Of a DNA stretch of 64,000 nt, positions 11,599 to 24,200 are shown piece by piece; positions within the stretch are counted from its first letter, which is position 1; the number at the start of each line of letters is the position of its first letter. The notes under the pieces were generated by a model. That model was not told the origin of the DNA and did no database searches. It was given only the letters and a program-made list of their open reading frames with translations. Both the position numbers and the translations under genes were made by a program. Source of the DNA: Gorsachius magnificus (lineage: Eukaryota; Chordata; Aves; Pelecaniformes; Ardeidae); assembly GCA_034008185.1 (NCBI GenBank), contig CM067081.1:82728765-82792764 (forward strand), given 5' to 3'.

Positions 11599-14500
11599 CT
11601 TCTACTAACCTTGCATGTAGAATGGGACACAGGGCGGTGATAGATTTAGCACCCCAAAACTTCTGTTACTGAAGCTTTTATTGCTATTATCAATTAATTC
11701 GTACTAAAGCTGCTACAGACTTTCTCAATAAGATCCTATTGTTTTAGACACCACTGAGTTGGACCCCCCTGTAAATTAAGCAGTACTGCATGGCCTTTCC
11801 AGGGAAGAGAACTTGATGGGGCCATACAGCCGAATTGTTAGAATGGTCCTCAGTACGCTTTTGCATGTGCCACGTTACACTTTCCCAAATAAATCCTGGC
11901 CATAGGTTGGGATTTGGCATGGGCTGCGGTGTCTCCCCACAAGGCTTTTTGGACACGGCACCTTTTGTTGTGGAGGTTAAGAGAATAACTACAGTGAGAA
12001 CTACAGTGCAGCAGTAACGTTGGCACAGGCTGTTCTGTGCCGCTTGCTCTCAGAGCCAGGGAACAGCCTCTGGCATAATTAATTTATTAGTATCACTATA
12101 GTAACAGAAATGTTCTTAGGCCAATAGTGCTTGCATATTATTTGGAAATGCCTAACAGGGTGGTGGGGGATATTGGGAGTCTTTTAGTCCAGTTCTGGAA
12201 CAAGACTGGTTATCTCTTGAGAAATACCTGCGCAATGAAAAATGAGGAAGTGCTTGGAAAACACTTCTATCTTAGTAAAACTCCATTTTCAGTTTTCACT
12301 GTATATGAATATCCATTTTTGTCTGTAATCCAGCTGGCAGAAGTTATTTTTTGCCAAAGGAGAGTTTCTGTTTCCTAGAGAACCCATGTTAAAGAAATTA
12401 TTTCCTTTCAAGATTTGATAAAGGATACTTTAAACACATGCTGTGTAAACTTGAAAAGGTGCACTGTGTTGTCATTGAATCCCACAAAATGTATGATGTG
12501 TAATGTTATTACTGAGCTGCTTGAGGCTTTGCTTTGCTTAAAAATTGCATGGCAGCCCGCAGCCACCGTGGCCATCCACGGAGGTGATGCCTGTCAATGG
12601 CAAGCTTTGGCAGGTAAGAGCAACAGTGCTGACAGGGGCAGGTATACTTAGAGGAGAGATTTATCAGCTGAATGGCAGAGAGAGGCAATGGGGTTGTTCT
12701 CAAGCTTGATTTATGTGTCACTGTATCTTTTTTGGCACCTTATTGTTATAATGAATTATTCCTTTGAAGTTGCTTGGAAGACCTTAGAAATTCCTTTAAG
12801 ATACGCAGGCACTTGTTGGCTCTGTATTTTGTCTCCTGGTTAGTTAGTTATACCATGCTTTTGATAAACATGAGCAAATTGCCAGGACCTTTCCATGGAA
12901 GTTAACCCTTGTCATTGAGGCAGAAAATGCCTTCTGGTTACTTCTCAGTTGTGTTAAAGAGGAGATCCAAAATATGGCTGTCTGCTTCAGTTGTTGTGAG
13001 CAAGGTTGTGGCTTTTTACACTTTTGATACGTGGAAGTAACCAAATCATTTGTAGCACCGCGGGTCACAAAGCAAAGGGGTGTAGAAACCTCATCCATCC
13101 AGGAGCTTCAGAGGGTAGGGGTGTATAGAAAGCTTCATCTGCTTTCCGTATATGGTTTATCGTGATCTGTAGCTGACTTACTGAACAGAGGAGGCAAGCA
13201 ATACTTTTCAGCTGATATGTTCCGATATTATGGTTGAATTTAATCTGATCTAAGATAAGGCAGGATAAGCCTATATCCAGTATATTACCCAGTATCCAGC
13301 ACATTAAAAACAATGAGTCAGAAAAGCCTTCCCTGAGAAACAGTGAATAAATTTGTGCTGGTAGTGTTTTTGTAACTGTGATGGGTCTAGAAATAGAAGT
13401 GAGGCAGTGCTTATTAGCAGAGATAGTATCTTTTACTGGGATGACAGAGGTAGTTTGGAAAAACAAAGCAAAAACAAAAACATGCTTTGGGGCAACAAGA
13501 TCTTCTGGTTTAAAGCTTGCCTGTTTTTCCAGCTACGTAAACTGCTCTAATAACTTGCTATTAAACTTGTTATTAACTTGTTACTTTTTATTACTTGTTA
13601 TTTACTTGTTACTGGTACTCAAAGTATTTTTTTGTGCCTATAAGCTTATCTTTTTTCATTTACTGCTGTTCTTACAAATGATACCATTCCTGCCTAAATA
13701 AATAGGTACAATACACCCTTGCTGTAAAGCAGCATGCCTTCCAGTGCACCTGCAGCATGGTTAGAGGGTGATGAATTTGTTACAGGCAACATCATTCTTT
13801 AGAGAGCATCTATGAAGAGGTTTGTTCATAAGGATCTGAGTGCTCCCCAGAAGCGTGTTAGGCAGTCGCTGTTGGACTTTGGGTCTGGTTTCCTCCGTAC
13901 TTGCTCAGGGGACTGGCACATGCTGTGGAGTGTGCTTCTGGGGTTGCCACTGATGCAGCTCAACTCTGCTCCTGGAGCTGGCTGGACTAGGAACCCATTT
14001 TGCTGAACTATGTTCAGATAGACACAAAGATAATTTTCAGAGTTTCCACTAGTAGAAGACAGGCGAGTTGGAAAGTGCTTGTCTTACAGCTTCTCCTCAG
14101 TGGATGTGCTTCCCCACAACTTGAGGACCTAGCTCCCAGGCAGTAAGATCTCAGCACTAATTTGGAAAGACTCTGTGAGCTTGCTGCTAGAACCAAGGAC
14201 ATCATATACCTGCCCTACCAGACTTGCTGCTTAGGCTTGGAGGGGAACCCCCATGCTCTGTGGGTTCAAACTTGACTCTACACACAATGCATGCTCTACC
14301 CAGGCCTTCCAGCTGATGAAGGCAGCCCTCAGGGGAGCTGTCTACCTCGTTGTCGCCTGGACAGCTGAATTTAAACACTGGGATGGTGCTCTGAACTCAT
14401 CAGCATGAGTTCATTCCCTCCTGCAGGACCATGGTAATACAGTCTGTCTGATCATGGCGTAACTGAGAAATGTGGAAATTTGTACGGAGTGGGTGACGAT

Positions 14501-17500
14501 GAGAGCAGCATGCTGGATCCTCATTTGCTGTTTATGGCCTTTGTGGATACCATGAAATCAGTCTTCTCTGTATTCTTCTACGACTGTAAGTAATTTGGGA
14601 TGGAGGTCATTTTCTTTCCTGAGATCAGGTCATTTGTCCATGATTTCACTTTTTTTTTGGCACAGAAACGTGTACCGCAACACTTAGCACTTACTTGTAT
14701 CAAAGTTGAGCTTCCAAAGACTGGTCCAGAATTAGGAATGACAAAGTATTGCATCAAACCTTTTGTTTTCTGGTTCAAGCACAGAGTGTACTTACACAAG
14801 ATTACTAACATGCAAAAAACCCAAATATGACTTTTTTTTTTTTTTTAAATACTGAGTTACATTGAACGGAGGACAGCACTTTACCATATTTAGTAAATAC
14901 TGCCCGTGTTGCTTTGTGCTCAACCCACCAGCATCATCCATATGATACAATAATTATACAGGGTAAGCTTTGTTAATCAATTCAGATGTATGTGATGGAT
15001 CTTCTTGCTTTGTAGACTCATCTGCTTTGAAGTTTCTTCTGATCGATCATTAGCTATTCCCACATCTATACCTACTGAAGAATTCTGGTTTTATCTTTTA
15101 AAGGACATGCCTTTCTGGCTCAAAACCCAGCCATTTTATTCCTTTAGTTTCACAGTTTTTATAGTATAGTCTGTCATCTAATTTAATATTTATCAGTCGT
15201 AATAACTGACTGCCAGGATATTTTCAATATTAATTCAGGGTGTCTGTGCACTGGATAGTCCGGCATTCAGAATTACTAAGCAGACCATGCAGGCAGACAC
15301 TTTGGCTGTAACTTGTTTGCTCATTTATATACAGAAGAATGGAGATGAATAGCTAATTTTGCTGCAGAGAGTTGTCTGCTCTGAATCCCAAACACTCCAT
15401 ATTTTGTAACTCCAAGAACCTGATCAAACCACTGTAGCAGCCTTCCACTGGTAGAAGGGATTAATTATTCCAACCTTCCCTTTCTTTCTTCCCTGACCCC
15501 CCCCCCAACTTTCAGTAAAAGATAATCTGAATCATGGTTTAGAAAGCCAATTAAATACTTCCAGCATGACTGATTTAAATGTTCCTAAGGATTACACTGG
15601 AAGTGTAGTCTTGCCTGAAGATCCAGAAAGGAAAGCACTAGCAGAGGATCTGGATGTGCAGATTTTCCCAATTAGATTATGCCACATTGTTTTCGTCTAA
15701 AGGATTGATTTGACCCTAACAGAAAGTAAAATGCAGGTTTATGCCCAGCTGTTCAATATGGAAGCTGCATTGCAGCCTCAATTTTACAAGAGCTATGCAA
15801 AATGGGAATGAAAACCCAATCTTCTGATTGCCCATAGTTGCAGCTGTGAGGAGATTTAAGAGGAGGAGACAGGTTTTGTTCTTGCAGAAAGCATTCAGTT
15901 CGTGCTCATGTTTTGTTTCATCTGGCAACATGTAAGCAGCTTTAGGCTTGGATTAGTGATGGCTTTTCCTCCAAGGATCTAGGCTCTGCTGTAGAAGATT
16001 TCCCAAGCGATGTAGCCATTGTAACTGTGAGAAGGGAGGATGCCAGTGGCTCTGCACTGGGATCTGTGCACAGTGGCTGTACCTGGGTTTGTGTGTGCTG
16101 GAGTAATTAGAACCCTTTAAGGTTAGAAGTGATTTTGCTCTCATTACAGTGGGTCTACGGCACCTCACCTGCATTTTAGCAGGAAATGTCCTTTCAGGGT
16201 GGTCAGAAGTACAGGGAATGCAGGCTGATCGAGCACCCTGCGGACAGCAGCACTTGATGGACAGTGAGCTAATAACGGTTGCCAAGGCCTCCTGATGTTT
16301 TCCTGCTTCCCACAAACACCTCCTTCGTCTTCCCTGGGCTGAGTTTTACTCAGGTGTTACTGTAAGTCAGGCTGCCAGTGGACTCAGAAGGGGATTAAAT
16401 GTTGACTGATGTTTTCACTAAGCTGTGAGAAAGCATCCTGGTAGGAAAAGAACATGTTGGGGTTTTGTCAGTCTCTGGAAGGAGGCTGGAAGGAGGTTAT
16501 GGAAGTTGTGGAGGTTTCTTGAAAGTTTTCCTTTTAATTTTTCCTGCATTGTCATGGGTATAACATGGAGTGTTCCAGTAGTCCAGAAGTTTGACTGTGA
16601 ATTTCCTCTTGGGAGTAGAGAGGCTTTTCCCACATGCTACACAATTAAAAAGAATTGAGAGGTTTGCTGAGGAGTGGCTTCTCCTCTGATTTCATCTCCA
16701 TTCCTCCTTCTGTTGCATGGTTTGACTGTGAAAAAAGTCACCCTGGACTCGGTGTGCTCATGTTCCTTGTTTCTTTTCCTCTCTCATCACCCTTCAAAGA
16801 TCGTATGTATGGCCTGTGGTTTGGTTGGTGCTCGGGTTTTGGTGTCCCTCCTCTGTCCCCCCCCAAGATGGTGTTAGTGTATCACCTTCTTACGAGGATG
16901 GGATTCTTCTTTCACACCTGGGTACTCTGAATTGTTGCCAGGCATCCACCTACATTTTAAAGAGAAAAACAGTTTATTTAAAAAGCAGTTTCTTTTTCCT
17001 ATCCTTCTTTTTTAGGAGAACAGAAGAGAAGAAATTTCATTGAAGAAGTGTAACAGAAAGATTTATTGCAGGACATTTTCTATTTTTCCTGCATTTGAAG
17101 TTTTTTCTGGATTGTTTTTTTAATGCTTTATTTATTTGAATCAGGAGGTAGAAACACACTTCCTACAACCAGCAGTAGAATAACCTACATAACTCTACAG
17201 AATGGGGATACAGAAGCTTAGATGAGACTTCTTCTAAAACACAGATAATTTTTTTCCTGCTATTTCACATATAGCAGAACTATAATGGTCAGATATAATG
17301 TGCCCTGAATCTCTGATGCTTTAGTAGATTTTTTCCACACCAGTTGTAAACCATGTTCTACAAGGATATGAATCTGATTTAAAATGTTAAAACTTTTCCA
17401 ACATCAGTTCCTTATTTTTATGGAGATTTTGATAGAAGAGTGAGTAGGTTACTTATCCATCGCTGGAGAAGATTTGTTATTTTCTCTTGCCAGATGTTTT

Positions 17501-20500
17501 AATTAATTTTATAAAAAAGTAGAGTGAGCTTTGCCTTTTTTAGTTCCAGTTGTTTTATTGTGAGAATATATGGCTCCTGTTTCAAAAGATAACTTAGAGA
17601 GTAATTTTATTTCCCGATGTGATAGACATTTTCTCCCCTGCTCCCAAATGTGAATTATATAGTTTTTGAAGTTAAACTGCGTGTCAAACTGCGTAAAACT
17701 TCTCTAATTAATCTTTCTGAGTTCTTTTTATATGATTAAAAGATGAAAATTGGTTCCATTTATAGACTAGACTTCATGCAATCTGAAAATATAAAGGTTG
17801 GTTGTCTGAGTAACTAAAGATGCGAAGGAGTGTTTTTCTTTTGGGGCATATGTGCTTCCTACATATGCTGACCTCTTATTCTGTTAAAAATTGGTCTACT
17901 AAATGTCCAGAAAGCAATTACCTACTTTCACTTTGTAGGTTGTGACATGACCAAGAAGCGCATAATTTCTGGAGATGTCAGCAAAGCTATTGTATGTGTG
18001 TGTATATGCATGTTGCCGAATTTGTGGCGCTTAACGTACCAAAGCTGAAGCAGGCTGTGACCACCGTGAAGTTTGGTGGGAAGGTGTTGGCCAACAGGCG
18101 CTACTGGGGAGATGGCAGAGCAGGGGAGCAGGGGGTGAGCCTGCGCGCATCTCCAGAGCTGGGGCGCAGGGTGGCGTGAAGGCATTATGGCCTCAGGCTT
18201 GGTGGCCGAGCTCTGAAAAGAGGGGTTGTCCTTCTGGGCTGGCGTCAGTGTTGCCCTGGATCTCCTGGTCACACAGATGCTTTGATGCACGGGTCCATCA
18301 GGGACTGTAGGCTTAGAGCAGCGCTTCTGGCAACGCATGGTTTAAGCAGCTGCTTGGAAATACTGAGGGCCTGTTTCAGCCACAGTGCGTTAGGCTGCTC
18401 TGACATCAGTTTATACATCATATAAATGAAAATACAGGCCTCTGGTCCCCCTGGAGCAGCAGGCTCAGACCTCAGTCAGCAGGTTCGGCTCGGCTTTTCA
18501 TTCCTTGGTGGAAATGCTCTTTACATTTACTTTTAGAGCAGACATTTAAACCCAAAGTTCAGTATGCTTTGTGTGGACGCTAAAACGAGGCCGCAATATA
18601 TTTTGTAAAGAGTCGAGGGTTTAACTGATGTAATTGTGCAGAGGTCTCCTTCTCTTTTTCTCTTGTGTGCTATGCCATGAAGTTTAAGTTCTGCCCTGTG
18701 TTTTAAAGGCCACTGTGGTTCACTGGTGTCATGAGAAAATTAAAGTGCTTTGGGCCAGGAAGTGTGATCTAACTATAAAATGTTATTATAGAATACCCTG
18801 CTTAATTGAGACTTAGTAAATTGGGGCCTTCTTAACTGGAACAATTCCTACAAAATTAATTTATCCTGATGGTAGAGACTGCAGCTTAATGGGGGGATAG
18901 TATTGGCCTAAATTCAGCTACTGCTGTGTAGTCAGCTTGTGTCATGGATGATGTTTAAATAAGCGTGCATTTCAGCAAAGGCCTTGCTGAATATACTATG
19001 GGTACTGAATAGCCCTCCTTCCTTTTAACCCTGAACCCCAGAGCAGCCTGAGCATGAAGGTGACCAACACTTAGGAGCTAAACCTATTCACATTCACTGC
19101 CCATGGTTCAATTCAATCCGTGTTCTTAGGCTTAAAAAGATAAGTAAGAAATGAACAAATTTCAAAACATTAGGACTTACTTTCTTTAAGTTTGGCCTAT
19201 TCTGTAAATGTGACCAGTATATGTACAGAAAGAGAGATTACAGTTTGTATCTTGTATTACAGTAGGCTGAAGATATGCATAGTAGCCGTGACCAAGATTT
19301 TGTTTTAATTGTACTTGGTTGTCTGAAAGTCTGAGTCTCTAAAGTCTTAGTTTCAGCACTATATTTAACATTAGAAACCCACCAGTGTTTTTCATTTAAA
19401 AAAAAAATTCCAAAATACTTTTTATACATATTCAGTTCTGAAACTTTGAAGGCCTTTAATTCTGTTTTTCGTGAGATTGGGCTTTGCAGAGTTTATCAGC
19501 TTTTAGATTTCAGAAGGGAGTGATACGTTTGTGGCTTAACCAAAAAGCAAACCATCTATAGAATTGTTCAGAACTCCAAAGTGAGGATCATGATTGTTTG
19601 GAATTAACTGAAAACTATAAGTATGATAGAAGTTAATGATAAATATAGAAGTTAACGATAAATTCTCCCTGATCTGAGGGAGGGGCAGCTTTTGTAGACC
19701 ACTGGAGCTGCTGCAGGTGTCAGTAACGCTGGCCAGGGTTGCACTCTGTGTGTGCGCCTGTCAGATCTGATGGGGCAGATTGCAACAATAACTCTCTCTC
19801 TTTTTTGGTGCCCTCAGTGGAGATTAAAGGGAAAAGTGAGTTCTTCAGACCTTGCAGAATTGCACGTTATTTTTATAAATGTCTTGAAGATGTTGATCGG
19901 AGTTCAAAGGTGAAGCTTGTAGAACTTAATCATCTATCAGTAGAATTAATTTTTAGAAAGTTCTGACATTAAGCATATTTATGCCACTTAACTGTCTCAC
20001 ATTCTTTGTCAGGAGTTTATTACATGTATAAAGACTGCATTTTTCATAAGATTGTGCCAATTATAATGCAATGATAATTAAACTTGAGTTTTATATGGTC
20101 TTTTTAAAATGCAAAAATGCTGTATTAAAATCTTCATATTTCTGCCTCATCAAAATTAAATACCAGTTTATAAACCTTGTAAAGATCTACTCTGTATTAC
20201 TCACAATAGGAAAAAGAGAAGATCATGAAGCAACATGTGCTGCATATACTGCAGAAAAATTTCATTCCTTAATTCATTTGTTACATTTTTCTCAAAATAG
20301 TTAATTTGTCTTAAAAATTTTAAAAATATTTGTGATAGGTGAAGAACAGAATAACAACAACATGCAGTAATAAAAGAGAAAATGTCTCCAAACACCTTTC
20401 TTCTCTGGTTTTATCATTTTGCTCTGTTGAGGAGGCACTGGTTGGTGACTGTCACTGTGTAGACATGAGTTACACAGCTCACTCTGCCTGTTTGTTTCTC

Positions 20501-20744
20501 GTTTTGTTTCAGAAGTTGTAAAGGTTTGGTTTTCTCTGTGGGAAAAGGGGACAATCCCAGTATCTTAAACTTCACAGGAACTTCACCTAAAATTATGATT
20601 CCTGTTAGATACTGCTAAACTGAAGAAAAAGTTTAGCTATGTTGGGAGGTTACATAATAAATGTTTATATTAAAATGTATCAATAATCTTGTATATATTT
20701 GGTGTATTAGTAATAATATACCTAATAATAAAAATGTAATAAAA
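11599..20744. other. intron-like non-coding DNA
   Basis: No exon, RNA gene or mobile element was recognised with confidence in this 9-kb stretch. It is mainly AT-rich with many T runs. A small degenerate repeat of ACTTGTTA units lies at 13553-13611. Around 18000-18350 the sequence is somewhat GC- and CpG-richer, with a 136-codon open frame on the minus strand that resembles nothing I know. Other open frames are short and overlap on both strands. It is probably FRMPD4 intron. Confidence 0.6.
13553..13611 (+). repeat. short degenerate tandem repeat, ACTTGTTA units
   Basis: ACTTGTTA occurs at 13565-13572, 13576-13583, 13593-13600 and 13604-13611, preceded by a one-mismatch ACTTGCTA at 13553-13560. 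Spacing is 11 to 17 bases, separated by TTA-rich linkers. It looks like a decaying micro- or minisatellite with no evident function. Confidence 0.75.
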
Positions 20745-21281
20745 ATGTACTCTGCACTGGTAAGGCCGAACCTCAAATACTGTGTTCAGTTTTGGGCCAT
20801 TCCCTACAAGGACACTGAGGTGCTGGAGCGTGTCCAGAGAAGGGCAACGAAGCTGGCGAGGGGTCTGGAGCACAAGTCTGATGAGGAGCGGCTGAGGGAA
20901 CTGGGGTTGTACCTGGAGAAGAGGAGGCTGAGGGGAGACCTTATCGCCCTCTACAACTGCCTGACAGGAGGCTGTAGTGAGGTGGGGGTCGGCCTCTTCT
21001 CCCTGGTAACAGGCGATAGGACGAGGGGAAATGGTCTCAAGTTTCACCACGAGAGGTTTAGATTGGACATTAGGAAAAATTTTTTCACCAAAAGGGTTGT
21101 CAAGCATTGGAACGGGCTGCCCAGGGAAGTGGTCAAATCCCCATCCCTGGAGGTATTTAAAAGCCGGGCAGACGAGGTGCTTAGGGACATGGTTTAGTGG
21201 TGGGATGGCAGGGTTAGGTTAATGGTTGGACTCGATGATCTTAAAGGTCTTTTCCAACCTAAATGATTCTATGATTCTAAT
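20745..21281 (+). mobile_element. 5'-truncated CR1 LINE, 3' 540 bases
   Basis: This is a CR1 copy in sense orientation. It starts at a [20 protein letters not shown] segment and includes [58 protein letters not shown] and [11 protein letters not shown], with a stop at 21195-21197. The short 3' UTR carries GACTCGATGATCTTAAAGG and ends ATTCTATGATTCTA. The fragment stays open across the whole retained ORF2 end, which suggests moderate age. Its GATGATCTTAAAGGTC tail differs from the GATGACCTCTAGGGGTC tail of the 9147 copy, so it belongs to another CR1 subfamily. The 5' junction falls in AT-rich DNA and is good to a few bases only. Confidence 0.93.
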
Positions 21282-24200
21282 CTTACGGAAGTTGGGTTAG
21301 ACATTGGCTGATTATTAACTGGCTCAGTAAATTCCTGTTTTGCCCATAGGATTTTATGTTCAGTATTTGTTATTCCATTGTACTGACTCAGCCACTGCCA
21401 GCTTCACCTGGATATAGACCCTTCCCTTTTTGAGTCCCTAACACAGCATTTTCTTTCACTTTCTTATGCTTTGAAATCAGAGTGTTTCACTAACATTCAC
21501 AACCTTCATTCCATGGTGCCTGAACTCCCGTTCTGGCACACTTAGTTTGGCTGCCTTATTAAGAGCTTCCACTATTTGTTTACAGTGAATTGGGACTTCT
21601 CGAGATGAACAAGGAGATTTGGTGTGCTGAGCAGCCTAGCTGCAACTTCCATTATAATTTCCTTTTTCTTTTTTCTTTTTTTTTTGTTTTTTTTTTTTTT
21701 TCTCAAGATTACTCTAAATGATGCTTGTGTTTGACCTTTTTTTCTTTTTACCTGTAAGTAGGGGGTTTCTATCTGAATAGGCTTTCCTATAGTACCTGTC
21801 AACACAGTTTAACCCCAAGGGGTCTGTTTTGAAACATCAAATACTGTCTTTTAGCTCCTTTACCTCTTGAAGGTGCTTGCTGGCAGTTATGAATGCAAGG
21901 AGGTAATGTTTCTTGTACATCATTACCATGCATCATCTTTAAAATATTTATATAAATACCGTCAAACATAAGGGATTAGTAGTTGGGCTTTTTTTTTTTT
22001 TTTCATAAATAGGTAAATAGAAATTACTCCCAGGCTTTAGCAAAAGCTTCTTGGATGTAATGAAACTGAGTGAAAGCACCATGAAGCTGATCACCAGCAC
22101 CCCTAATTTTAAGGTATATGAAATACCCAGTGGTTACTAGAAGTGCTTTCACTTAAGTTAGCAACTTAGTTTGAAATTAAAAAGTAGGCCCAGAAAAATA
22201 ATTCAGCCATGTTTTGCTGAAGTATAGCAAATAATCTTTCAGGAAAAAAACCCAAATGTACCTCTTTTTTTTTTTTTTCTTCTTTCTATATATCCCAAGT
22301 TTAATTTTCACATGACAACTCTATCTGGCAGCCTCACCCCCCATCAGTGCAGTCTGTCATTCTAGATTATCTCAGTTAAATTTTCTTTCTCATTTTGCAT
22401 TTGCTGAGGAGTCATAATGACACACTCCCAAATCAGCAGTCAGGAAGGGTACTCCTCTCCATTTGTATGTTGTTAGAAGAAAAGGGAGAGAAAGAGATGG
22501 TTTCTCTCCCCCCCCCCCCCCCCCGGCCCCCCAGGCCTTCTCCAGAGTTGTTACAGAATTAGAAGATTTGCTTTGAAGACGGACTGTGAAGACTCACTTA
22601 CAGAATGTGGAGGCTTGATTTTGGGGCTTTTATGAGTTGTCATGAAAATCTTTTAGTAATTTTGTACACCTTGGCTGCTTGTAGATCGCTTTTACTTTAC
22701 ATAACTCACTTTCTGATAGCCGGAGAAGGAAAAGCTTTTTCTTGCAGTCCTTGCTTCAGTGCAGAAGTTAGACTTCTTTATAAAAGCACAGCAACTTCCT
22801 AAGCTTCCCTGTGCTTGAGTCTCCAGGGAAGAGAACTGGGAAACTGGAGACAGCTTGTTGTACTGATGTACAGATTGCTTCTCCATGCGCCCCTACATCC
22901 AGAGAATCTCACATTGCTAACTGGGTTCCTGTGCTGCCCTTTGCTGAAGTCAACTCTCCAACCTGCCTCCGAGTGCAGAGAGCTGTACCCATCAGAATGA
23001 TACAGTAGTTTATATCCCTGAACCTTTAAATACATGACTGTGAATAAACTAGGCAACTGCAGGATTGAATACCCACTTTGTATCTGCTGACCCATATGTT
23101 GCTGCTTGCACCTGATTGCTGCTTTCAGCTGATGTTTAGTGTTCACCTGAGGAAGGCTGCAATTTGCTGAAGAGGCAATAGATGAAACACTGGGTTGATG
23201 TGGTACCACCAGAAGGGCTGGCTTTGGTTCAGGAGCCCTCCAGTGTAAACTGTGAAAAGGAGGGAAGTCAGTAAATAATTCAGAGCCCTTTCTGTGACCT
23301 GCTCATCCATTCAGTTGCTGAAGGAATGAGGAAAATTAAGTTCAAAGGAGAAACAAATGCAGTTTACTTTGGTTGTAAGTAAAATATGCTCATAACCATA
23401 CTGAGATACCAGGAGTTAGGCAGGTACAGAGAAGGTGAAACAGGGGCTTTGGTATTTCAGCTGCTTGTTCATGCCAAGCCCAGCTGTACCAGGGGGTTAC
23501 AATGGGCACACTAAATCTGAATTCTACCTTCCTACCACATTATCAGGGTGCCCACATGTAGTGTTTACAGAGAATGACACGTGCATGTCAAAGCAAGCCT
23601 CCAGCATTGCACCAGACCAGATTTTTTTTTTTTTAGTCAGGAGCTTTCCTGATCTAATCAGCACCTTAGAAGCTATTTCCATGGTGTTTCTCCTCCCCCT
23701 TTCTTTTTTTAACACTTCAGCTGGACGCGTTGCTCATGTTGAGTTGGAGATGGCAGCTCCGCTTCCTCGCTGGATGCAAAACGCTGGTGGCCCTCAGCAT
23801 AGGTCCCTGCTGTTTGCTGCAGAGCTCAGCTAGGCAGGAGCCAGCAGAACGCTGTTGATGGGGTTAGAGTGAAACCTCTGAAAAGCAGGATGACTAGGAA
23901 ATGTTCGTTCTGTTTTCCAGAGGACACTTTCTGCCCAAATGAATTTATTGCTTATTTCCAGTTCAGTAAATCTTTTTTTCCCTTGCTATGCCTTTAGTCA
24001 CAACAGGGTTTATTGATGCACGTATAAAAGATAATGAAAAGCTACATTTCAGCTCATGTTGTAAAGGCCTCGGTGTAGTTCGCTATCCTAAATGGAGTTG
24101 CTCAGATCACGTAAAGAAAAATGCCTTTTGTGGGAAGCAAACAAGGTGTACTTCAGATCCTACTCCTGTAAGTGTGAGAACTTCCTGCTTTGAAGGAGAG

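Noticed and set aside
18600..18625. TGTAAAGAGTC resembling the start expected for the exon after the PDZ exons.
   Set aside because: It lies upstream of the recognised exons, has no matching acceptor phase, and the following codons do not continue the family sequence.
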